NCBI GenBank assembly: GCA_026394025.1
Contig: JAPKZC010000036.1
Span: 1,511-6,588, forward strand
DNA from: Candidatus Solibacter sp.
GTDB taxonomy: Bacteria > Acidobacteriota > Terriglobia > Bryobacterales > Bryobacteraceae
DNA: 5,078 nt
Reading direction: 5' to 3'
Below the pieces are notes generated by a model. That model was not told the origin of the DNA. It did no database searches and worked only from the letters and a program-made list of their open reading frames with translations. The translations under genes and the position numbers were made by a program. Below, one piece after another: positions 1 through 4,809 of this stretch (positions are counted from its first letter, which is position 1; each line of letters opens with the position of its first letter).

Positions 1-147
1 CGCGCTTCCCAGATCCCCCGCCATGAAGCCCGTGGTGGCGAAAATCCCCGTGCCAACCATGTTGGAGATGACCAGGGCGGTAGCACTGAAGAACCCGATT
101 TGCCGCAGCAATCCGGGTCGCGGGACCTGCGTGATAGGAGATGGCAT
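1..147 (-). CDS. APC-family amino-acid permease, N-terminal fragment
   Basis: The minus strand is open from an ATG at 147 to the window edge, giving 49 residues of a gene that continues beyond base 1. After a short basic cytoplasmic tail (Pro/Arg/Gln-rich, residues 1-16) comes the start of a first membrane helix with the pattern SATALVISNMVGTGIF, then ATTGFMAGDLGSA. The Gly-rich unwound part of helix 1 (G-x-G-I-F) is the substrate-binding hallmark of the APC amino-acid/polyamine transporter superfamily, so an inner-membrane amino-acid permease is likely; the substrate cannot be told from this fragment. A second in-frame ATG at 165 would add six residues. I prefer 147 because AGGT lies a few bases upstream of it, while 165 has no visible ribosome-binding site. 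It lies 54 bp downstream of the redoxin gene on the same strand, so the two may be co-transcribed. Confidence 0.8.
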   Translation of the reverse strand, partial: MPSPITQVPRPGLLRQIGFFSATALVISNMVGTGIFATTGFMAGDLGSA

Positions 148-169
148 TCCGTGACCTGGATACATTCTA

Positions 170-189
170 TGATGCGGCGGGCAGCATCA
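170..189 (-). promoter_or_regulatory. intercistronic inverted repeat between redoxin and permease genes
   Basis: TGATGC and GCATCA form a perfect 6-bp inverted repeat around an 8-base loop, in the gap between the stop of the redoxin gene (202) and the start of the permease gene (147). No T-run follows it on the minus strand, so it does not look like a classical terminator. It could be an RNA processing or stabilising hairpin between two cistrons, or chance. Confidence 0.3.
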
Positions 190-201
190 GGCAGATAATC
201 T

Positions 202-768
202 TCACTTCACGCTCCCCCGTGGGGTCTCCCTCGGAATCGCGCAGCCGATGGATTTGTGGCTGGCGACAGAGACGGCCTTCCCACTGAGCACACCGTCCAG
301 CACCTGCCGCACGTAGCTCTGCGTGGCCTGTGGCCGCTGCTTGCCGAAATCCTCCACGCGGTTATCCACCGGTCCCAGGTAAAGCACCTTTCCCTCCGGC
401 GTGAGCACGGCGACTTGGGGAGTCACCGTGGCGTTGGTGTGGCGCACCAGTGTCTGCGCCGGGTCCAGCAGCAGCGGGAAACTGTATCGGTAGTCGCGCG
501 CGTAGCGGACCACTTCAGGTTCGGCAACGGACGGGTCGGCCTGCACTGCATAGAAGCCGATGCCACGCGCGGCGTAGGCTTCGCGCAGGCGGTTCATCTC
601 CGGGACGTAGCTGTTGCCCACCGGGCAATCGATGGTCACGAAGTAGAGCAGCACCGCCTTCCGGCCGGCCCACTCGGCGGCAGTGTGCGTGACGCCCTGG
701 GTGTCGCGCAGGTGGAATTGCGGGACGGAAGACAAGAAAAACAGCGCAATCAGGAGTTTCTGCGGCAT
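202..768 (-). CDS. redoxin / thioredoxin-fold protein with N-terminal leader
   Basis: The 188-residue product has a thioredoxin/AhpC-TSA (redoxin) fold. Residues 1-15 are a hydrophobic leader, so the protein is probably exported or membrane-tethered. The domain opens with the typical VPQFHLRDTQG strand and turn (about 15-25). The strand LLYFVT leads to the nucleophile in TIDCPVGNSYVPE (Cys48), and TVTPQVAV carries the expected cis-proline (Pro117). The usual resolving cysteine of a CxxC pair is missing (Cys-Pro-Val-Gly), and the only other cysteine is Cys176 in a C-terminal SIGCAIP motif. This CP-x-x-N plus distal GC-x-I arrangement fits a redoxin-like family often seen in Acidobacteria and Planctomycetes (from memory) rather than classical TlpA/ResA. 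The substrate is unknown. It lies 43 bp from the divergent metal transporter gene, so the promoters of both must be in that gap or inside the neighbouring reading frames. I see no clear Shine-Dalgarno sequence. Confidence 0.8.
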   Translation of the reverse strand: MPQKLLIALFFLSSVPQFHLRDTQGVTHTAAEWAGRKAVLLYFVTIDCPVGNSYVPEMNRLREAYAARGIGFYAVQADPSVAEPEVVRYARDYRYSFPLLLDPAQTLVRHTNATVTPQVAVLTPEGKVLYLGPVDNRVEDFGKQRPQATQSYVRQVLDGVLSGKAVSVASHKSIGCAIPRETPRGSVK

Positions 769-811
769 CCGGTGTAATCCATTTTCTCACTCCGCCGCGT
801 ATAGCAGTCAA

Positions 812-2164
812 ATGGCAATGAGACTCGTCCTGCTTACGTCGTTTTTCGCCGCTCTGGCGGCGGCCCACCCCATGGGGAATTTCAGCGTGAACCATTACGC
901 CCGACTGGAGCCCGGCGCCCATGGCGTCGCCATCCGCTATGTCATGGACTTGGCCGAAATTCCAACCTTCGAAATGCTTCAACAGTGGGGTCCCGATGCC
1001 GATACCCAGAAGAAGGCGATCGAGCAGGCGCGCCAGTGGGCGGCCAAACTGGAGATCGCGGTCAACGGCGCCGGCAATATGCAGGTGGCGCGCATCACCG
1101 CGGACCTGCACGTGGACGCCGCCGCAGGCACGTTCACTTACCAGGACCGCAACTACCAGGAGCGGAGCGGGTGGAAGGAAATCGTCGGTCCGGGCGGCAA
1201 GAGCCGCAGTGCCGCCTTGACGGCCTATCCGCAGGACCCGATGGTGGCCCCGCCGCAGGACCTGAAGACCACATTCACCTGGACCGCTCCCGCCGCGCCG
1301 GCGACTCCACCCGTGGAACCGGTCGCTACCGATGCGCCCGTGTCCGAAACCGCTCCGGCGCCCTCCGCGCCGGGACAGGTGGTGAAGGGCGATTACCTTT
1401 CCCGCCTGCTGCATCGCCAGCAGATCGGCTGGCAGTTGACTTTGATCGGCATCGCCGTGGCCTTCGGCCTGGGCGCCATGCACGCCATGTCGCCCGGCCA
1501 CGGAAAGACCATTGTGGCAGCGTACCTGGTGGGCTCTCGCGGCACCTTCAGGCACGCCGTGTTCCTCGGCGCGATGGTCACCTTCACCCACACCGCGAGC
1601 GTCTTCCTCCTCGGCTTTGTGACCCTGTTCCTCTCCAAATACGTGCTGCCGGAAAAGCTGTTTCCCATTCTGGGCGCCATCTCCGGGCTCAGCATCGTGT
1701 GGGTAGGCACCTTGCTGTTCTTCCGCCGCCTGCGCGCGCAGGATCATCATGACCTTCATCACGGCCACGATCACAGTCATAGTCATAGTCATAGTCACAG
1801 TCATGGTCACAGTCACGCGCCTCCGGGCGAGATCACCATGGGCAGCCTGATTGCCCTCGGCGCCAGCGGCGGCCTGGTACCGTGTCCGTCCGCGCTGGTG
1901 GTGCTCTTGAGCGCGATCTCGCTCGGCAGGGTCGGTCTCGGGATGCTCCTGCTGGTGGGGTTCAGCGCCGGGTTGGCCGCCGTACTGATGGCGATGGGAG
2001 TGCTCGTGCTGTGCGTCGGCAATCTGCTGCCCGCAAGCCAAAAACTCACCGGCAGCCGTGCATTCAAGCTGCTCCCGGTGGCCTCAGCCGCGGTGATCGC
2101 GTGTGTCGGCCTGGTGATGATGGGAGTATCGTTGGGGCTGATTCGCGTGTTGCCGGTCGGGTGA
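812..2164 (+). CDS. NicO/RcnA-type nickel/cobalt transporter with His-rich loop
   Basis: The 450-residue product is a probable inner-membrane Ni/Co exporter. Residues 1-18 are a signal peptide ending Ala-Ala-Ala before His19. Residues 19-155 form an extracytoplasmic domain of the type fused to NicO transporters (HPMGNFSVNHY, DLAEIPTFE, DRNYQERSGWKEIV), followed by a Pro/Ala-rich linker (159-188). The membrane part carries the family signatures GAMHAMSPGHGKT (His224, His230), VTFTHTAS (His260) and GGLVPCPSA (353-361), close to RcnA motifs, with about six helices between 206 and 445. A cytoplasmic-type loop at 311-335 is rich in His and Asp and should bind metal. The frame is open upstream to 683, but 812 (or the ATG at 818) gives a clean signal peptide; neither has a good Shine-Dalgarno sequence. 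No RcnR-like regulator is in the window. The direction of transport is inferred from resemblance to RcnA, not shown. Confidence 0.88.
   Translation: MAMRLVLLTSFFAALAAAHPMGNFSVNHYARLEPGAHGVAIRYVMDLAEIPTFEMLQQWGPDADTQKKAIEQARQWAAKLEIAVNGAGNMQVARITADLHVDAAAGTFTYQDRNYQERSGWKEIVGPGGKSRSAALTAYPQDPMVAPPQDLKTTFTWTAPAAPATPPVEPVATDAPVSETAPAPSAPGQVVKGDYLSRLLHRQQIGWQLTLIGIAVAFGLGAMHAMSPGHGKTIVAAYLVGSRGTFRHAVFLGAMVTFTHTASVFLLGFVTLFLSKYVLPEKLFPILGAISGLSIVWVGTLLFFRRLRAQDHHDLHHGHDHSHSHSHSHSHGHSHAPPGEITMGSLIALGASGGLVPCPSALVVLLSAISLGRVGLGMLLLVGFSAGLAAVLMAMGVLVLCVGNLLPASQKLTGSRAFKLLPVASAAVIACVGLVMMGVSLGLIRVLPVG
1772..1816 (+). repeat. tandem hexanucleotide (His-Ser) tract inside the Ni/Co transporter gene
   Basis: The unit CA(T/C)AGT is repeated in tandem, three units being identical (CATAGT), and encodes alternating His-Ser with one His-Gly. 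It forms the core of the His-rich loop (transporter residues 321-335). All six serines use AGT, whereas most serines elsewhere in the gene use codons ending in C or G. That codon pattern suggests expansion by slippage; changes by whole 6-bp units would keep the reading frame and only change the number of His-Ser pairs. Confidence 0.9.
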
Positions 2165-2194
2165 GACCGCGAACGCGACGGTCAGCTTTTCCCC
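2165..2194 (+). terminator. probable intrinsic terminator of the Ni/Co transporter gene
   Basis: Immediately after the transporter stop codon, GACCG (2165-2169) pairs with CGGTC (2179-2183). An inner CG/CG pair with a one-base bulge leaves an AACG loop. On the plus strand the stem is followed by AGCTTTTCCCC, a modest T-tract. The 3' arm overlaps the stop codon of the convergent small membrane protein gene (2182-2184). The short stem and imperfect tail make this plausible rather than certain. Confidence 0.45.
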
Positions 2195-2412
2195 TTCTTC
2201 GTGATCTTGCGGTAGACGCCGTAGCCGGCCAGGCCAAGCAGGGCGCCGGCCACCGCGCCAACGCCGATGACCAAGCCGGCGGACAATCCGGTCACCGCCC
2301 CTTGGGCGGCGAGTTCCAGGACACCAACCGATGCGCCACCAGCAGTACCGACACCAGCACCAACCCCGGCCGCCGCCGTAGCTTTCGCCCTCTCTTTTTC
2401 GTTTTCCGTCAT
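2182..2412 (-). CDS. small Gly/Ala-rich membrane protein (glycine-zipper-like)
   Basis: The 76-residue product has no function I recognise. It has a charged N-terminus (MTENEKERAK), then about 55 residues dominated by Gly, Ala, Val and Leu with frequent G-x-x-x-G and G-x-G spacings (roughly 16-65), and a basic tail (RKITKKGKS). The hydrophobic part is long enough for two tightly packed helices (about 16-35 and 40-65), consistent with an inner-membrane glycine-zipper hairpin. Bacteriocin-like or holin-like peptides can look similar, but nothing specific supports that here. The start at 2412 is supported by GGGGA (plus-strand bases 2420-2424) seven bases upstream. It converges on the metal transporter gene with a 17-bp gap and is divergent from the methyltransferase gene. 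Confidence 0.68.
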   Translation of the reverse strand: MTENEKERAKATAAAGVGAGVGTAGGASVGVLELAAQGAVTGLSAGLVIGVGAVAGALLGLAGYGVYRKITKKGKS

Positions 2413-2436
2413 GCCATAATCCCCAAGACAGCAACT

Positions 2437-2456
2437 CCGATATTCAATTGTATCGG
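2437..2456. promoter_or_regulatory. dyad overlapping a possible -10 element upstream of the small membrane protein gene
   Basis: CCGATA and TATCGG form a perfect 6-bp inverted repeat separated by 8 bases in the 151-bp divergent intergenic region. On the minus strand the dyad contains TACAAT, a 5/6 match to a -10 hexamer, located about 20 bases upstream of the GGGGA ribosome-binding site for the 2412 start. No good -35 hexamer accompanies it. An operator over a promoter is a reasonable reading; binding has not been shown. Confidence 0.35.
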
Positions 2457-2549
2457 TTAGCCGGGAGAAATGGCGGCAGCCAGGTGGCAGCGGGCTGGAC
2501 CCAGTGCCCGCACCGTGCTACTACTCTGGTCATCGAACATCACCGATGT

Positions 2550-2556
2550 AGGAGGT
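2550..2556 (+). promoter_or_regulatory. strong Shine-Dalgarno of the methyltransferase gene
   Basis: AGGAGGT, complementary to the 16S rRNA 3' end over seven bases, ends seven bases before the ATG at 2564. It fixes that start and argues against longer frames open upstream. Confidence 0.85.
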
Positions 2557-2563
2557 CTTTCCA

Positions 2564-3121
2564 ATGTGTCGCCGCGTGATTCTTATTCTTGCCCTGGCCG
2601 CGCTGACCGGTTTCGCGCCTTCGGCCTCCGCCCAGAAAGCGCCGCTGCGCGCACCCGACGTTCGCTACGAGCCATCCTCGCCGGAACAGACCAAGGCGAT
2701 GCTGCAATTGGCCGGCGTGACCAGGAAAGATGTGGTCTACGATCTCGGCTGCGGCGACGGCCGGCTTGTGATCACGGCCGCGAAGGACTTCGGCGCGCGG
2801 GGAGTCGGCATCGATATCGACCCCGAGCGCATCAAGGAATCAGTCGCCAATGCTCAAAATGAGAAGGTGACCCGCTTGGTTAAGTTCCGCACCGAGGACC
2901 TGTTCGAGGCGGATATCCGCGAGGCCACGGTGGTCACCCTCTATCTTTGGCCATGGATCAACCTCAAGCTCCGGCCCAAGCTGTGGAAAGACCTTAAGCC
3001 CGGCACCCGGGTGGTTTCCCACTACCACGATATGGGCGACTGGCCGCCGGAGAAGACCATCGAAGTGGAGGGGCACAAGATCCATCTCTGGACAATCCCG
3101 GCGGTCCCCCCCGTCAGGTGA
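2564..3121 (+). CDS. SAM-dependent class I methyltransferase with N-terminal signal-like segment
   Basis: The 185-residue product has a Rossmann-type SAM-binding core. Motif I is DLGCGDGRL (60-68). The acidic end of strand 2 is GIDIDPERI (82-90, with Asp84/Asp86 suited to bind the SAM ribose). An EDLFEAD segment (111-117) matches motif II/III, VVTLYLWP (123-130) corresponds to strand 4 and the post-strand motif, and LKPGTRVVSH (144-153) to strand 5. The substrate cannot be deduced. Residues 1-23 (MCRR, then a hydrophobic stretch ending Ala-Ser-Ala) look like a cleavable signal peptide, which is odd for a SAM-dependent enzyme. The start is fixed by AGGAGGT. The small membrane protein gene follows 64 bp downstream and may be co-transcribed. 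Proteins of this size and layout are familiar from Acidobacteria and Planctomycetes as uncharacterised methyltransferase-domain proteins (from memory). Confidence 0.85.
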   Translation: MCRRVILILALAALTGFAPSASAQKAPLRAPDVRYEPSSPEQTKAMLQLAGVTRKDVVYDLGCGDGRLVITAAKDFGARGVGIDIDPERIKESVANAQNEKVTRLVKFRTEDLFEADIREATVVTLYLWPWINLKLRPKLWKDLKPGTRVVSHYHDMGDWPPEKTIEVEGHKIHLWTIPAVPPVR

Positions 3122-3185
3122 CTAACCTCGCCGCGCGCCGTGCCGTCGTCGGGAAACTGGGCGACAATATCTGGTGGTGACCGTC

Positions 3186-3368
3186 GTGAGAGATCAGAAG
3201 AAGCAGATGCGCCGGAGGTCGATGATCGGCACCGCGTTGTTCGCACTCGGCGTCATCGGAGCGATTGCGGCCGCTGTGACCGGCTCGGTTTGGGTGGTTG
3301 GGGCGGCCGTGGTTTTCCTGGCTGCTGGAGTGACGATGCTCTACCAGGTCGGCAAATCGCTTTCCTGA
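3186..3368 (+). CDS. small two-helix membrane protein, unknown function
   Basis: The 60-residue product has a basic N-terminus (RDQKKQMRRR) followed by two hydrophobic helices, IGTALFALGVIGAIAAAVTG and VWVVGAAVVFLAAGVTMLYQV, joined by only a few residues, and a short polar tail. By the positive-inside rule the basic end is probably cytoplasmic. I recognise no family. The frame is open to GTG at 3174, and ATGs at 3207 and 3222 are alternatives. I chose GTG at 3186 because TGGTGGTGA (3172-3180) resembles the extended Shine-Dalgarno and sits five bases upstream. It follows the methyltransferase gene on the same strand and converges on the PEP-CTERM gene, whose stop is 70 bp away. Confidence 0.55.
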   Translation: MRDQKKQMRRRSMIGTALFALGVIGAIAAAVTGSVWVVGAAVVFLAAGVTMLYQVGKSLS

Positions 3369-3410
3369 CGAGCAGTTCCACCCGCACGGAACATCCACGA
3401 AACGCTGAAG

Positions 3411-3439
3411 CCGGCGTTATGGCCGGTTCCCGAGCCGGC
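3411..3439. terminator. overlapping GC-rich stem-loops between convergent genes
   Basis: In the 70-bp gap between the small membrane protein gene and the end of the PEP-CTERM gene, GCCGGTT (3422-3428) pairs with AGCCGGC (3433-3439) around a CCCG loop, a 7-bp stem with one G-T pair on the plus strand. An alternative stem, CCGGC (3411-3415) with GCCGG (3422-3426), competes for the same arm. There is no T-run on either side, so intrinsic termination is uncertain. The position between converging genes still suggests a bidirectional transcription-end structure. Confidence 0.4.
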
Positions 3440-4002
3440 TATCTGCACCGGCGGCGGATCAGGACGCATCCACCCATCGCGGAACACAGCAACAGCCAGG
3501 CACCCGGTTCCGGCACGGGGGCTTCAATGACGCGGGCCGTGATGGTTGCAAAGCCCGTCTCGATCCATGCGAGAGCAACGGTATCCCAAGCGCCGATATC
3601 TATCGTAAAGGTATCGCTGGCGCCGACGGGAGCATCAGGCAGCAAGAAGAAGTCGAAGATGGGCCCCGCGTAGAGCAGGTCTACGTACGGGGGATCGCCA
3701 TGGTGGGCCGCTGCGAACGCTACGATAGCAGGATCCCAGTGCGCGGCACACAGGAAGACCGGGCCGCAAGGAATTGTCCCTCCGCCGGCATCGCCGAAGC
3801 GCTCGATCAAATGAGTACCGACATGGGTTATTGTCCCTGAGACGACCGCCGAACCCCCGGCCGGGAGATCGAACACCGTTTGGTCGAAAGTCCAGGCAAG
3901 CGAGTCGGCCTGGAGCGGCCAGGCAGACGTGCATACGGCGGTCACCAGCAAGGCTAAGGTCCTAAGAGGCGTGAGGTGGCCTCCGATACACTTCAGCTCC
4001 AT
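3439..4002 (-). CDS. PEP-CTERM sorting-signal protein (exosortase substrate)
   Basis: The 187-residue product has a signal peptide (hydrophobic 15-28, probable cleavage after Ala32 in LQADS). Its beta-rich body contains a Cys79/Cys85 pair that could form a disulfide. The C-terminus is classic: VPEPG (163-167), a hydrophobic segment (168-182), then RRRCR. This tripartite PEP-CTERM signal directs proteins to exosortase for processing and surface or exopolysaccharide association. The central domain belongs to no family I recognise. The frame is open to an ATG at 4032, but the real start is 4002: GGAGGT (plus-strand 4009-4014) lies six bases upstream of it and would be inside the coding region of the longer version. 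No exosortase gene is in the window, as is usual for these scattered substrates. A sigma-54-type promoter lies directly upstream. Confidence 0.88.
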   Translation of the reverse strand: MELKCIGGHLTPLRTLALLVTAVCTSAWPLQADSLAWTFDQTVFDLPAGGSAVVSGTITHVGTHLIERFGDAGGGTIPCGPVFLCAAHWDPAIVAFAAAHHGDPPYVDLLYAGPIFDFFLLPDAPVGASDTFTIDIGAWDTVALAWIETGFATITARVIEAPVPEPGAWLLLCSAMGGCVLIRRRCR

Positions 4003-4027
4003 AAAGTTACCTCCGGTCCAGAAGCTA

Positions 4028-4044
4028 AGCAATTAGCGCGCCAA
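4028..4044 (-). promoter_or_regulatory. sigma-54 (-24/-12) promoter of the PEP-CTERM gene
   Basis: Read on the minus strand, TTGGCGCGCTAATTGCT matches the RpoN consensus YTGGCACGRNNNTTGCW at all but two of its defined positions. The invariant GG (4042-4041) and GC (4030-4029) have the required 10-base spacing. Transcription would begin about 12 bases past the GC, near 4017, giving a leader of about 15 bases that just includes the GGAGGT ribosome-binding site of the 4002 start. In exosortase bacteria, PEP-CTERM genes are known to be controlled by the PrsK/PrsR two-component system acting with RpoN, which fits this placement. Confidence 0.75.
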
Positions 4045-4073
4045 ATCGATAAATCAATAGAATCAGCCCTTGT

Positions 4074-4117
4074 ACTCTTTTCTTTATCCGATAGTTTTGT
4101 ACGAAATCTCAAAGAGT
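4074..4117. promoter_or_regulatory. candidate enhancer (upstream activating) site for the sigma-54 promoter
   Basis: ACTCTTT (4074-4080) and AAAGAGT (4111-4117) are a perfect 7-bp inverted repeat with arms 30 bp apart. They lie roughly 57 to 100 bases upstream of the predicted start of the PEP-CTERM transcript, about where sigma-54 activators bind. Two copies of TTGTAC (4070-4075 and 4097-4102) are interleaved with it. The region is AT-rich, so some of this may be chance. Confidence 0.35.
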
Positions 4118-4140
4118 GCCGCTTAATGAGTTAATGTTGG

Positions 4141-4463
4141 CCAGGCTCCTGCCGGCCGCTGCCGCGGTTGAACCAGCTACCGCGACATGAGATGGGATGG
4201 GCGCAGAGGACGTGGCCGAGGTGCTTGGCGAGTACTTGTCTTGGATGAATCAGGGTGGTGGCCAGGGACGGGATCGGTCTCTACCTAGCCACTGAAAACG
4301 CGTGAGTTATTGATCCTACGTATTACCACCAGACAATTTAAAATCCCCAGAATCACACCCCTTTGGTACATCCTGGTACACGGGCCTTTTTCCCATCGGC
4401 CAGATATCGGCCAGAATCGCAGACATCGTTGACCCAGTTGCAGGGGTCGAAATGTGAGGGGGG
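4141..4463. other. gene-poor stretch between the PEP-CTERM promoter region and the 110-aa ORF
   Basis: I find no convincing gene here. It contains an imperfect 9-bp stem-loop (TGCCGCGGT at 4160-4168 with ACCGCGACA at 4179-4187, one mismatch) and a 32-codon plus-strand frame at 4197-4295 (MGAEDVAEVLGEYL...) with no ribosome-binding site, possibly a degraded gene end. There is also a pair of TGGTACA repeats (4364-4370, 4374-4380) and a pair of ATCGGCCAG repeats (4395-4403, 4406-4414), both spaced by about one helical turn. The left half is GC-rich and the right half AT-richer, suggesting a junction of different origins. Confidence 0.5.
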
Positions 4464-4796
4464 TTATGGCTTGGCGAGTACGAATCCAACCACGGCGGGA
4501 GTATCGTCGCCGATCGCAAATATCGCTCCGATTTGATGCCAAGGTATAACGATCTGAACCTCGTGGTTTTTTCCCTTAATAGTGAGCGTAGGGCCGAAAT
4601 GATGGTCCATTCCGGTGATCTCCCCCCAAATCGGCAGGTGGGATCTGATGGCCGCGTCAAAGGAAGGTATCTCTTCGCCGGTGTCCGGTTTTAAGCCGCT
4701 CCCCGAATACCCGGCAAAAACGAGGAGTGTCTGCAATTGCTTCTGAAGGAAGGTGGTATTAACCAGGACAATTCTCGCATTCCCTTTTGTGGCCAT
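4464..4796 (-). CDS. hypothetical protein, 110 aa, unassigned
   Basis: The product is 110 residues with no signal peptide and no membrane helix. The N-terminal half contains ARIVLVNTTFLQKQLQTLLVFAGYSG. The C-terminal half (about 65-108) is strongly beta-like: HFGPTLTIKGKNHEVQIVIPWHQIGAIFAIGDD, with alternating hydrophobic residues and an IPWHQI strand resembling small Sm-like or SH3-like barrels. That resemblance is only an impression. I do not recognise the family. Codon third positions are not GC-biased, unlike the left-hand genes, which points to a foreign origin. The start at 4796 has only a weak GAG upstream. It is divergent from the terminase-like gene with 13 bp between starts, so it may be phage or island cargo. 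It is kept as real because the sequence composition is protein-like and no competing frame is better. Confidence 0.55.
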   Translation of the reverse strand: MATKGNARIVLVNTTFLQKQLQTLLVFAGYSGSGLKPDTGEEIPSFDAAIRSHLPIWGEITGMDHHFGPTLTIKGKNHEVQIVIPWHQIGAIFAIGDDTPAVVGFVLAKP

Positions 4797-4809
4797 TTCT
4801 CAATCATAC

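Noticed and set aside
683..811. N-terminal extension of the Ni/Co transporter frame
   Set aside because: It would hide the signal peptide behind 43 residues and overlap the divergent redoxin gene; the start at 812 (or 818) is much more plausible.
1772..1816. Tandem hexamers as a CRISPR-like or mobile-element repeat
   Set aside because: The units are contiguous 6-mers in frame with no spacers; it is a coding microsatellite.
515..2041. Very long open frame (508 codons) on the minus strand antisense to the Ni/Co transporter gene
   Set aside because: It is low-complexity (His, Gln, Arg and Gly rich, with a Val-Thr-Met repeat mirroring the His-Ser tract), has no recognisable domain, and also overlaps the redoxin gene. 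It is a by-product of GC-rich codon bias.
2496..2524. TGGACC and TACTAC with a 17-bp spacer as a sigma-70 promoter for the methyltransferase gene
   Set aside because: The matches are only 4/6 and 3/6 with the key -10 T missing; this is not better than chance in this region.
2470..2862. Plus-strand open frame across the start of the methyltransferase gene
   Set aside because: It is Arg/Ala/Gly-rich shadow sequence in another frame of a gene with a strong ribosome-binding site and clear motifs.
3140..3673. 177-codon plus-strand frame antisense to the PEP-CTERM gene and overlapping the small membrane protein gene
   Set aside because: It has no domain signal and no ribosome-binding site, and it conflicts with two better-supported genes.
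4003..4032. Longer start for the PEP-CTERM protein at 4032
   Set aside because: The extra ten residues contain the GGAGGT ribosome-binding site of the 4002 start, and the longer start would lie upstream of the transcript start predicted from the sigma-54 promoter.
4160..4187. GGTTGAACC-like segment as a tRNA T-arm
   Set aside because: No acceptor, D or anticodon arms can be built around it on either strand.
4197..4295. 32-codon plus-strand ORF (MGAEDVAEVLGEYLSWMN...)
   Set aside because: The helical composition is appealing, but there is no ribosome-binding site, it is very short, and an opposite-strand frame of 47 codons is equally open. It is noted only as a possible gene remnant.
4316..4660. 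114-codon minus-strand frame overlapping the 110-aa ORF
   Set aside because: It is rich in Ser, Pro, Arg and Thr without strand or helix periodicity; the 4464-4796 frame is clearly more protein-like.
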